Assembly: GCA_963735885.1 (NCBI GenBank)
Contig: CAVTMP010000004.1
Coordinates: 434,001 to 498,000, forward strand
Source of the DNA: JBBSBL01 sp963735885
GTDB taxonomy: Bacteria; Actinomycetota; Thermoleophilia; Solirubrobacterales; Solirubrobacteraceae
Length of the DNA stretch: 64,000 bases
Direction: 5' to 3'
Shown: positions 55,954 through 63,252 of the stretch, in pieces
How the letters are laid out: the number at the start of each line of letters is the position of its first letter
How positions within the stretch are numbered: the stretch's first letter is position 1
The notes under the pieces: model-generated
Seen by the model: only the letters and a program-made list of their open reading frames with translations
The model's database searches: none
What the model was told of the DNA's origin: nothing
Made by a program: the position numbers and the translations under genes

Positions 55954-57080
55954 GCCGCACGCTCCTCGACCGTGAGGCCGGCGGCGACGGCGAGACGGCC
56001 GGCGTCGATGCCGCCGAGCGCGCCGGGCCGGGCCTCGGCGACGAGGCCGAGCCGGGTGGGCAGGGAGATCTGGTGGCCGAGGCCCTCGGCGAAGCCCCCG
56101 ATGGCGGCGGCCGGGCCGGTGAGGACGGCGTCGCCCACGGCGATCGCGCCCTCCTGCATGCGGTAGTAGTCGAGCGAGTTGCGGATCTCGTCGCCGATGC
56201 GCCGGACGCCGTCGCCGAGCACGTTGCGGGCCTCCGTGACGATCGCCGGGTCGCCGTCGACGTCGTCCACCGGCGTGACGAGGCCGACGTGGACGAGCCA
56301 CTGGTGCGCGTGCTCGAGCGTGAGCCCGCGGCGCTCGGCCAGCTCCTGGGCCATCGTCTCGCTCCCGCCGGCCACGACGCGGGTGAAGAGGCAGCGCGAG
56401 CCGTCGGCCAGCGCGAGGTTCGTCATGCCGCCGACGCAGACGTAGAGGGTCGCCTGTCCGGCCTCGGCCTCGCTCTCGCCGCCGGCCTGCAGCGCGCGGA
56501 TCATGGCGAAGGCGGAGAGGTCGATCCCTGCGGGACGCAGCCCGGCCTGGCGGGCGGCGGCGAGCAGCCGCTCGATCATGTCCCGGCGGGCGGCGACGAG
56601 CACGACGCGCGTGCGCGGGCCGTCCGGGGTGTCGACGATCCCGAGCGACTGGAAGTCGAGGACCGCCTGGTCGAGCGGCATCGGGATGTGCTCCTGGGCC
56701 TGGAAGCGGACGGCGGCGTCGAGCTCCTTGCGGTCCTCGAGCGGGGGGAGGTCGACGGTGCGGACGACGATGCGCTGGTTGGCCACCCCGAGCCGCACGC
56801 GCTTGCCGAAGCCGTGCTCGCGGAAGAAGCCGCGCAGGACCACGGCCAGCGCCTCGACGTCGGCGATCTCGCCGTCGCGCACCACGCCGGGCGCGAGCGG
56901 TGCCGACGCCGCGCGCTCGACGGCCAGGCCACCGGGCCGCGCCTCGACCGCCGCGACGTAGCCGGGCTCGATGTCGAGGCCGACCACGGTCTTGCCGCCC
57001 GCGCCGCGCGTGCCGCCGCCGGACCGGCGGGCGGGGAGCGAGGGCTTGGCGAGCTTGGGCTTGGGGAGGGTGATCGGCAT
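55950..57080 (-). CDS. pilM: Type IV pilus assembly ATPase-like protein PilM
   Basis: Actin-like cytoplasmic protein that binds PilN and scaffolds the inner-membrane pilus complex. 376 residues with phosphate-1 strand VVGLDIEPGYVAAVEA, RLGVANQRIVVRTVDLPPLE, FQAQEHIPMPLDQAVLDFQS (a PilM hallmark), VVLVAARRDMIERLL, GIDLSAFAMIRAL, then adenosine-region YVCVGGMTNLALAD. First gene of pilMNO; a sigma-28-like promoter lies 51-77 bp upstream. Confidence 0.95.
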   Translation of the reverse strand: MPITLPKPKLAKPSLPARRSGGGTRGAGGKTVVGLDIEPGYVAAVEARPGGLAVERAASAPLAPGVVRDGEIADVEALAVVLRGFFREHGFGKRVRLGVANQRIVVRTVDLPPLEDRKELDAAVRFQAQEHIPMPLDQAVLDFQSLGIVDTPDGPRTRVVLVAARRDMIERLLAAARQAGLRPAGIDLSAFAMIRALQAGGESEAEAGQATLYVCVGGMTNLALADGSRCLFTRVVAGGSETMAQELAERRGLTLEHAHQWLVHVGLVTPVDDVDGDPAIVTEARNVLGDGVRRIGDEIRNSLDYYRMQEGAIAVGDAVLTGPAAAIGGFAEGLGHQISLPTRLGLVAEARPGALGGIDAGRLAVAAGLTVEERAA

Positions 57081-57130
57081 GCGGTGGAGGGCGGACGGAC
57101 GGCCGGCGAGGCCGGGCGTGCGATCCCTAC

Positions 57131-57157
57131 ATCGGCGCCCCGGGGCGGGCGCTTGAG
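57131..57157 (-). promoter_or_regulatory. Sigma-28-like promoter of pilMNO
   Basis: On the minus strand CTCAAG (57157-57152) is followed after 15 nt by GCCGATG (from 57136). Spacing and -10 match FliA/SigD/WhiG promoters (TAAA-N15-GCCGATAA type). The predicted leader to ATG 57080 is about 45 nt. Same arrangement as at 58070, 58610, 59251 and 63088. Confidence 0.7.
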
Positions 57158-57200
57158 TCCGGATTTCGGCGTTGGCCGGCTCGACCGATGGCGTAGCCCC

Positions 57201-57953
57201 TCATCGGACGAAGGTGTCGAGGTACCAGTGCACGACGGGCTCGCCGGCGAGCAGGGCGACGACGCCGCCCAGCGCGAGGAACGGACCGAAGGGGATCGCG
57301 GTCTTCCGCCCGTCGGCGACGCCGCGGCGCGCCATCACCGCGGCGCCGGCGATCGTGCCGGCGAGGAGCGCGACGAGCAGCGCGACCGCGACCTCGCGGC
57401 CGAGGAAGAGCCCCATGACGGCGGCGAGCTTGACGTCGCCCATGCCCATCCCGCTCGGGTACGCGAGCGCGGCGAGCAGGAGGAACGCCCCGGCGCAGGC
57501 GGCGGCGATCAGCCGCTCCGGCTCGCCGGCCGGGTCCGTCAGCGTCCCGATGAGGATCGCGCCCGCCGCGCCCGCGAGCACGAGCGGGTTGGGGATGATG
57601 CGGTGGTCGAGGTCGATGACCGCGACCGGGACGAGCAGCGCGACGAAGGCGAGCCCGAGCCACAGGTCGGGCTCCCCCCACCTCACGACGACCACCGCGA
57701 CCGCGAGCAGCGCGGTCAGGGCCTCGACCAGCGGGTAGCGCGGCGAGATCGCCTCGCCGCAGTGTCGGCAGCGGCCGCGGAGCAGCAGCCACGAGAGCAC
57801 GGGCACGTTGTCCCACGGGCGCACCGGCGCCGCGCAGGCCGGGCAGTGGGAGCCGGGCCGCACGAGCGACTCGTGCCGCGGCAGCCGGTAGGCCACGACG
57901 TTGAGGAAGGACCCGACGAGCAGGCCGGCGAGGGCGGAGACGGCGATCGGCAT
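57201..57953 (-). CDS. pilD: Prepilin peptidase / N-methyltransferase (A24)
   Basis: Polytopic aspartyl protease that removes prepilin leaders and methylates the new N-terminal residue. 250 residues. The cytoplasmic methyltransferase loop holds two Cys pairs (HCPACAAPVRPWDNVPVLSW, RCRHCGEAISPRYPLVEAL). Catalytic aspartates lie in DLDHRIIPN and YPSGMGMGDVKLAAVMGLFL (the GxGD of type 4 prepilin peptidases). It would process the five prepilins encoded at 58-63 kb. A promoter-like site lies about 117 bp upstream, inside the pilA1 terminator. Confidence 0.95.
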   Translation of the reverse strand: MPIAVSALAGLLVGSFLNVVAYRLPRHESLVRPGSHCPACAAPVRPWDNVPVLSWLLLRGRCRHCGEAISPRYPLVEALTALLAVAVVVVRWGEPDLWLGLAFVALLVPVAVIDLDHRIIPNPLVLAGAAGAILIGTLTDPAGEPERLIAAACAGAFLLLAALAYPSGMGMGDVKLAAVMGLFLGREVAVALLVALLAGTIAGAAVMARRGVADGRKTAIPFGPFLALGGVVALLAGEPVVHWYLDTFVR

Positions 57954-58057
57954 GGTCAGCGGGCCGTGGGGACGTGGAACGGGATGGTGGCGAAGGCGCC
58001 GTGCCGGGGGTGCTCCGGGCGGTGACGATTCAGGCGCCCGGCGCGGGAGAGAACGAC

Positions 58058-58084
58058 CACGGGGCGGCTATCGGCCGCCCCGTG
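58058..58084 (-). terminator. Terminator hairpin after pilA1
   Basis: A perfect 11-bp stem, CACGGGGCGGC (58058-58068) with GCCGCCCCGTG (58074-58084), and a 5-nt loop. On the minus strand it lies 46 bp after the pilA1 stop and is followed by TCGTTCTCTC. The -10 of the pilD promoter candidate lies in its loop and one arm. Confidence 0.75.
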
Positions 58085-58096
58085 TCGCGTCTTGAG
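58070..58096 (-). promoter_or_regulatory. Sigma-28-like promoter of pilD, embedded in the pilA1 terminator
   Basis: Minus-strand CTCAAG (58096-58091), 15-nt spacer, GCCGATA (from 58075). The -10 coincides with the terminator loop. Leader to ATG 57953 would be about 110 nt. It allows pilD to be expressed independently of pilA1 read-through. Confidence 0.6.
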
Positions 58097-58129
58097 CGCC
58101 GCGACCCGCGACGCATCCGGCGTGGCGGG

Positions 58130-58561
58130 CTACCAGGTGCCGCCGGTGGGGCAGCCGCCCTTGCCGGCCACCGTGCAGGCGCGGCTCACCTGCCCGTTCG
58201 CGGCACGCGTGATCGAGAACGTGTTCCCCGTCTGGGGAGACGTCGTCGTCACCGTGTACGCGCTCGCGGCCGCACCGGTCACGGCGAGACCGTTCGACTG
58301 GTTGAGCGTCGGCTCGATGTTCTTCAGCGCCGCGGCGTCGGCCGTCGCGTATGTGTTGTTGTCGGTGTAGAACGTCTCCATCGCCGTCTGCGCGGTGCGG
58401 ACGTCCGACTTCGCCTTCGCGTCGTTCGCCTTCCCGCGCTGATTGATGAACGACGGGATGGCGATCGCCGCCAGGATGCCGATGATCAGGATGACAACGA
58501 GCAGCTCGATGAGCGTAAAGCCTCGCTCGTCCTGGGCACGGCTGCGGATGCGGTGCAACAT
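58130..58561 (-). CDS. pilA1: Type IV pilin, copy 1
   Basis: 143 residues. Short basic leader MLHRIRSRAQDERG ending in Gly, then FTLIELLVVILIIGILAAIA, the hydrophobic pilin helix with Glu at +5. A small beta domain contains the pilin-like DVRTAQTAMETFYTDNNTYA and a C-terminal Cys pair (SRACTVAGKGGCPTGGTW) likely to form a disulfide loop. It differs from copy 2 at fewer than ten positions. It has its own upstream sigma-28-like promoter and downstream hairpin, so it is a monocistronic unit. Confidence 0.96.
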   Translation of the reverse strand: MLHRIRSRAQDERGFTLIELLVVILIIGILAAIAIPSFINQRGKANDAKAKSDVRTAQTAMETFYTDNNTYATADAAALKNIEPTLNQSNGLAVTGAAASAYTVTTTSPQTGNTFSITRAANGQVSRACTVAGKGGCPTGGTW

Positions 58562-58609
58562 GGGGCAGAACCTCCGGGAATGGTCGCGGCAGGGGCCTAG
58601 GCGCTCCCC

Positions 58610-58636
58610 ATCGGCACGGGCTCGCCGACCCTTGAG
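58610..58636 (-). promoter_or_regulatory. Sigma-28-like promoter of pilA1
   Basis: Minus-strand CTCAAG (58636-58631), 15-nt spacer, GCCGATG (from 58615), about 42-nt leader to ATG 58561. A GGAGG-type site (GGAGGTTCTGCCCC context) precedes the start codon. Confidence 0.7.
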
Positions 58637-58671
58637 CGCAGGCCGCCGAAATGGCGAGGCGTCACAACGAG

Positions 58672-58699
58672 ACGGGGCGGGCCCGTGGGCCCGCCCCGT
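58672..58699 (-). terminator. Terminator-like hairpin after pilA2
   Basis: Perfect 13-bp stem: ACGGGGCGGGCCC (58672-58684) with its complement at 58687-58699. It lies 27 bp beyond the pilA2 stop. The minus-strand tail (CTCGTTGTGAC) is poor in T, so it may act partly as an mRNA-stabilising 3' structure. Confidence 0.65.
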
Positions 58700-58725
58700 G
58701 AACGGCGACGTGCTGCGGTCGGTGA

Positions 58726-59157
58726 CTACCAGGTGCCGCCGGTGGGGCAGCCGCCCTTGCCGGCCACCGTGCAGGCGCGGCTCACCTGCCCGTTCGCGGC
58801 ACGCGTGATCGAGAACGTGTTCCCCGTCTGGGGAGACGTCGTCGTCACCGTGTACGCGTTCGCGGCCGCACCGGTCACGGCGAGACCGTTCGAGTCGTTC
58901 AGCGTCGGCTCGATCGTCTTCAGCGCCGCGGCGTCGGCCGAGGCGTAGGTGTTGTTGTCGGTGTAGAACGTCTCCATCGCCGTCTGCGCGGTGCGGACGT
59001 CCGACTTCGCCTTCGCGTCGTTCGCCTTCCCGCGCTGATTGATGAACGACGGGATGGCGATCGCCGCCAGGATGCCGATGATCAGGATGACAACGAGCAG
59101 CTCGATGAGCGTAAAGCCTCGCTCGTCCTGGGCACGGCTGCGGAGCTTCTGCAGCAT
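58726..59157 (-). CDS. pilA2: Type IV pilin, copy 2
   Basis: 143 residues, near-identical to pilA1: differences are confined to the leader (HRI versus QKL) and positions such as YASADAAALKT and NDSNG. The same prepilin cleavage site, N-terminal helix and C-terminal Cys pair are present. ATG 59157 has AGGAGGAT at ideal distance. It has its own upstream sigma-28-like site and downstream hairpin. The long DNA identity with copy 1 indicates recent duplication or ongoing gene conversion. Confidence 0.96.
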   Translation of the reverse strand: MLQKLRSRAQDERGFTLIELLVVILIIGILAAIAIPSFINQRGKANDAKAKSDVRTAQTAMETFYTDNNTYASADAAALKTIEPTLNDSNGLAVTGAAANAYTVTTTSPQTGNTFSITRAANGQVSRACTVAGKGGCPTGGTW

Positions 59158-59250
59158 GTGGTGATCCTCCTGGGATCGCTGATTGGGCCTGTGTCGCCCG
59201 CCCCGCGCCCGTGCCTCACAGCCGGTTGCCAGACGTGGCGTCACCACTGC

Positions 59251-59279
59251 TATCGGCCTGCGCCTCGCCCCGACTTGAG
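59251..59279 (-). promoter_or_regulatory. Sigma-28-like promoter of pilA2
   Basis: Minus-strand CTCAAG (59279-59274), 16-nt spacer, GCCGATAG (from 59257), one base longer than the other four sites. The leader to ATG 59157 is about 88 nt, the longest of the pilin units. Confidence 0.68.
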
Positions 59280-59333
59280 CCGGGGAAGGACGATCTCACC
59301 CGATGTGGACAGGTGGTCGAGCCGCCCCCGCGC

Positions 59334-61005
59334 TCAGCGCGCGGGCACCTGCTCGGTGTAGCGCTGGATGCGCCATGCGGCCTGCACGGGATCGAGGAAG
59401 TGGGGCGGCTCGCGGAACTTGAGCCGGTCGTCGTACTCGTAGTCCTTGGTGTAGCCGTTCACCTTCCCCGACCCGCCGCCCCGGCCGACCGGGCCGCGGA
59501 ACTTCTGGCCGATCGTGCCGTTCACCGACAGCGTCCCGAGCGGGGCGCCGCAGTAGTAGTTGTCGACGGTGAAGGAGTGGTTCAGCGAGAGGATGGCGGC
59601 GTCGATCTGGACGTTCTGCATCGTGCCCGGCGCGTTCGTGCACTTCGTCGGATCGGTCGGGTCGCGGGTGACCGGATGGTAGACGCGGATGAACTCGTTC
59701 GCGATGAGGCCGAGCAGCACGTCGCCGCTGCGGTTGATGTCGCCGTCGACGATGATGTCCTTCTCCGCGGCGATCGTCAGGCTCTCGGAGTAGCGTACCG
59801 GACACCGTGACGTTGCCGCACCCCGGCGGATCGTTGTAGGGATCCAGCGGCTTGTACCCGCTGCCACACACCCCGTTCTTCACGTAGACGACGCCGTTCG
59901 GCGGCATCGGCATGGGCGACCCGTTCACCGTCATCGAGCCGCCGTTCAGCACGATGTCGGTCTTGCCCGTGAAGGTGTAGCCGGGATCGACCTCGTCCTT
60001 CAGCGACCCGTTCGAGGGCGGCAGGGTGAGCACCGGAGAGTTCGGCACCCAGGTTCCGACGAAGTTCGGCGAGTTGCCCGAGCAGGAGCCGGAGCCGCGC
60101 CACCCGTTGCCGGACGCCTCGACGCGGTCCGCGGCGCTGCGCCCGAACGTCGGATGGCCGCAGACGAGGATGTCGTCGTTCGTGTGCATCGGGCCGGCGA
60201 TGACGTCGCCCGGGGCGAACTGGATCTCGGTGCAGGTGTCGCTGAAGCGCGACCAGGTCCCGTTCGGCGGGGGGGTCGTCGCCGTCTGGAGCCAGCCGCT
60301 GTAGGACAGCCCGCCCCGGCCCTGGCGCCAGTAGGTCTGGTTGCAGGTGCGCGAGCCCCAGCTCACGAGGTCCTCGCCGTTGAAGCTCGGCGCCCCCGTG
60401 GTCGAGGACGGCCGCCCGCCGCTGTCGACCGCGTACCAGGTCGAGTCCGCGGTCTCGAGGTCGGTGAAGTAGAGGAAGTCGAGGAAGCCGCGGCGCCGCA
60501 TGGTCGCGACGATGCTGCGCTTCGCGTTGTTCGCGAAGCCGGTCGAGCGGATGCGGAACGTGCCCGTGTTCGCGTCGATCATCGTGCCGGTGGCGTCCGC
60601 CGTGCTGCACTGGCTCGCGCCGTTCGCGGGGATGAGCTCGACGGCGTACTGGGCGGTCGAGCCGGGGATGTTCACCCGCTGCCGCGGGTCCGCGCCCGTC
60701 CCGTTCCAGGCCTGGTTGACCTTCATCGGCGCCGGCACGTTCGTGCAGCGGGCCCAGTACCCGTTGTCCTCGTTGAGCTGGAACATGTAGCGCTGGATCC
60801 CGGCCTCGGCCGCGGCGTAGGCGCGCTTCTGGTCCTGGTCGTAGCGGCCGAGGCGGATGTCCCCGCCGGCGGCGGCGAACGCCGTCACGGTGAGCGCCAT
60901 GAGCGTGAGCATGACCCCGAGCACCGCGATCAGCGTGAACCCCTCCTCCGAGCGGAGGTCGGGTCGGCGCGGGCGTCGGCGGGTCGGCGGGGTCATGGTC
61001 CTCAC
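59334..61005 (-). CDS. PilX-type minor pilin assembly protein, one frameshift
   Basis: About 557 codons. A basic leader ends EEG before FTLIAVLGVMLTLMALTVTA; the usual +5 Glu is replaced (FTLIA), as in PilX/GspK-like proteins. AYAAAEAGIQRYMFQLNED matches the PilX N-terminal pattern. A long secreted part rich in Cys, Trp and Gly follows (AGPMHTNDDILVCGHPTFGR). A shift near 59797 moves the last 155 residues (SLTIAAEKDIIVDGDINRSG) into another frame that stops at 59334. GTG 61005 overlaps the upstream gene (GTGA); ATG 60996 is an alternative. Confidence 0.8.
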
Positions 61006-61763
61006 ACGCAGAGCGGGGAGTGGATCGGGTCGGTCGGGTCCGCCGTCCGGACGTAGACCTGGTTCTGGAAGGTCGGGGCGACGAAGGCGTTCTGGTTGCC
61101 GCGCATCGGCTCGGCGCGGTAGGTGAGGACCACCTGCACGACGCGCGCGAGGTCGGCCGGGCTGAGCGGCACCGGCAGGAGGTTCGTCGGCGCGATCGGG
61201 TCGGTGGAGGTGAACGAGTAGTACTGGAAGAACGGGGTGGAGCCGGAGAGCGAGAGGTTCGTGGCCAGCACCCGGACGCGGCTCGGGCTCCCGGCGACCT
61301 GCCAGCCCGAGGGCGACGACCCCGAGACGCTCATGTCCCAGGTCGTCTCGGTGATCTGTCCCCCGTTCGTGGCCGGGTCGTAGGTCAGCCGCATCTGCTG
61401 GGGCCTGAAGGTCTCGTCCCCGATGTCCATGTAGAACGTCATCCCGTTGGCGTCACCCTGGGTGAGCGCCGGGTAGCCCGGGCCGAGGCAGACCTGAGAG
61501 CGGACCCGCTGGGTCAGCTGCTCCATCACCACGCGGCCGCGCTGGACGGACTCCGCGCGGTCCTGCACGCGGGCCGAGGCGCGCTGACCGGCCTGGAAGA
61601 CGCTCATCGCCCCGGCGAGGACGATGCCGCCGATCAGCAGCGCCGTGAGCACCTCGATGAGGGTGAACCCGCGCTCGTCGCTCAGGCGCCGGCGAACAGC
61701 CGCGCCTGACCGGCGGACGGCGGCGGCAGACCGGCCGAGCGCCGCGACGACGCGGCGGCTCAC
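61002..61763 (-). CDS. PilW-type minor prepilin
   Basis: 253 residues from GTG 61763 (overlaps the pilV stop). A long Arg-rich leader ends SDERG before FTLIEVLTALLIGGIVLAGA, a standard prepilin cleavage region with Glu at +5, then a coiled helix (SARVQDRAESVQRGRVVMEQ) and a beta-rich domain ending with a Cys (HSPLCV). The PilW/PulJ pattern fits a minor pilin that initiates pilus assembly. Coupled to both neighbours. Confidence 0.87.
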   Translation of the reverse strand: MSRRVVAALGRSAAAVRRSGAAVRRRLSDERGFTLIEVLTALLIGGIVLAGAMSVFQAGQRASARVQDRAESVQRGRVVMEQLTQRVRSQVCLGPGYPALTQGDANGMTFYMDIGDETFRPQQMRLTYDPATNGGQITETTWDMSVSGSSPSGWQVAGSPSRVRVLATNLSLSGSTPFFQYYSFTSTDPIAPTNLLPVPLSPADLARVVQVVLTYRAEPMRGNQNAFVAPTFQNQVYVRTADPTDPIHSPLCV

Positions 61764-63076
61764 GGACACGTCCCGCCCCCGCCGGAGGTGGGGATGTCCA
61801 TCGTGAGCTGCGCGGTGCCGCCGCGCGCCGTGTTCGCGACGCCGTTGCGCACGACGCTCCGCGTCCCGTCGTCGGCGCACACGTTGTAGGTGCCGTAGGG
61901 CAGCCCGGGGTCTTGGGCGCTCGGCGGCGAGGTGGACTGGCGCAGCTTGCCGGCGGTGCCGGTCGTCAGCGTCACCACCCCCGAGCAGCCGGGGGTCACG
62001 TTCGTGATGCGCACGCGCGCGTCCTGCAGCGGCGTCCCGCCGCGGCGCACGAGGAGGTTCATCGCCGGAAGCCAGACCGTCGCCGACGCGGCGCCACCCT
62101 GGTTGACCGTCACGGTGTCGCGCGGCTGGGAGTACGTCTGCGGGTCCGCGCCGCCGCAGTTGCCGCCGTACGCGCCGTAGGGGCTGGAGAACGGGAAGAT
62201 CCCGGTCGCCGCGTAGCTCGACTGGAAGGAGCCGTTGCCCCACACCCGGTAGCCGGGCGCCGCGAGCCCGGACTGGGCCAGGCTCACGTACGGGGCGGAG
62301 GCGGCCTGGATCCCGGCGGAGAGGGGCTGGGTCTGGAAGGTCAGGCTCGCCGAGCCGGCGCGGTCGTAGTCGAAGGCGGAGGTCGTCGTCGTCTCGGCCA
62401 CGACGCCGACGGTCTGGTTGATGTTCGTCTGGCCCTGCCGGTCGACGTAGCCGGGCACGGCGAAGCGCACGTCGTAGTTCCCCGCGACGAGGAAGCCGGC
62501 GAGGATGCAGCCGTTCGCGTTCGTCACGTCGCTGAAGGACTCGGGCCCGACGAGCGACACGCTGATCCCCGGCAGGCCGTTGCCGTCGCGGTCGCGGATC
62601 TGCACCGCCAGCGTGCCCTCGTTGGCGTTGAACGAGCCGTTCGGCGGCGCCACGAGGCTCTCGATGAGGACCGGCTTGATCTTCATGTTCGGCCAGGTGA
62701 CCGAGGAGCTGATCTTGATGAAGTTGGCCAGCGTGCCCCCGCCGGAGCACGACGCCGTGCCGGAGGCGGAGGTCACCCAGTCGGCGCGCGAGTCGATCGT
62801 GTAGGTCGTGCCGCCGACCGACTGGGTCCGGGTCCCGCGGAGGTTCGAGAGGTCCGAGGCGCGATAGGCGCGGATCCGCTCCTGGTCCGCCTGGGCGAGG
62901 TCGGAGGCGATCGCGCGCGCCTTGTTCGTGCCGGAGGTCGCCGAGGCGGAGTCGAGGCCGGCGTACACGCCGACCGCCACGAGCACGACGAGCAGCGCCG
63001 AGACGAGCGTCTCGATGAGGGCGAAGCCGTCCTCGCCGTTTCGGGGCAGCGGGGGACGGTCGGGGCGCACGGGCAT
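61760..63076 (-). CDS. PilV-type minor prepilin with transthyretin-like insert
   Basis: 438 residues from ATG 63076. Leader MPVRPDRPPLPRNGEDG then FALIETLVSALLVVLVAVGV, a prepilin helix with Glu at +5. Unusually long for PilV: after the helix (NKARAIASDLAQADQERIRA) a region with a carboxypeptidase-regulatory/transthyretin-like fold is suggested by RDRDGNGLPGISVSLVGPES and AGFLVAGNYDVRFAVPGYVD, and a second similar part appears near LVRRGGTPLQDARVRITNVT. These may be Ig-like modules exposed at the pilus tip. It leads the pilV-W-X operon. Confidence 0.85.
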   Translation of the reverse strand: MPVRPDRPPLPRNGEDGFALIETLVSALLVVLVAVGVYAGLDSASATSGTNKARAIASDLAQADQERIRAYRASDLSNLRGTRTQSVGGTTYTIDSRADWVTSASGTASCSGGGTLANFIKISSSVTWPNMKIKPVLIESLVAPPNGSFNANEGTLAVQIRDRDGNGLPGISVSLVGPESFSDVTNANGCILAGFLVAGNYDVRFAVPGYVDRQGQTNINQTVGVVAETTTTSAFDYDRAGSASLTFQTQPLSAGIQAASAPYVSLAQSGLAAPGYRVWGNGSFQSSYAATGIFPFSSPYGAYGGNCGGADPQTYSQPRDTVTVNQGGAASATVWLPAMNLLVRRGGTPLQDARVRITNVTPGCSGVVTLTTGTAGKLRQSTSPPSAQDPGLPYGTYNVCADDGTRSVVRNGVANTARGGTAQLTMDIPTSGGGGTCP

Positions 63077-63087
63077 CGTCGTCTGGC

Positions 63088-63114
63088 ATCGGCCCCGCCG
63101 CCCCGCGGCTTGAG
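63088..63114 (-). promoter_or_regulatory. Sigma-28-like promoter of the minor pilin operon
   Basis: Minus-strand CTCAAG (63114-63109), 15-nt spacer, GCCGATG (from 63093). The -10 ends only 12 bp before ATG 63076, so the transcript would be nearly leaderless. This fits the lack of a Shine-Dalgarno sequence there. Confidence 0.68.
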
Positions 63115-63133
63115 CGGTCCCGCTCCGGATTCG

Positions 63134-63165
63134 ACGTGCGTCGCGCGCGCTCGCGCGACGCACGT
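63134..63165. other. Perfect 14-bp inverted repeat in a divergent promoter region
   Basis: ACGTGCGTCGCGCG (63134-63147), 4-nt loop CGCT, and the exact complement (63152-63165). It sits between divergent pilV and the PKD gene, 20 bp from the pilV -35. There is no T-run on either side. It could be an operator for a dimeric regulator or a cruciform-forming element, rather than a terminator. Confidence 0.7.
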
Positions 63166-63217
63166 CCACCCGCCGCCGGTCCCGGAGTGGACGCTCGTCC
63201 GAGGGTCTCGTAGCGGG

Positions 63218-63244
63218 TTGAAGGCCTCGGGCGGCGTGCCGATA
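63218..63244 (+). promoter_or_regulatory. Weaker sigma-28-like site before the PKD gene
   Basis: TTGAAG (63218-63223), then GCCGATAG with CCGATA at 63239-63244. The -10 matches the pilus sites, the -35 shares four of six bases with CTCAAG. ATG 63253 follows nine bases later, and the GGGGAG between them would lie at or before the transcription start. This weakens the case. Confidence 0.4.
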
Positions 63245-63252
63245 GGGGAGCG

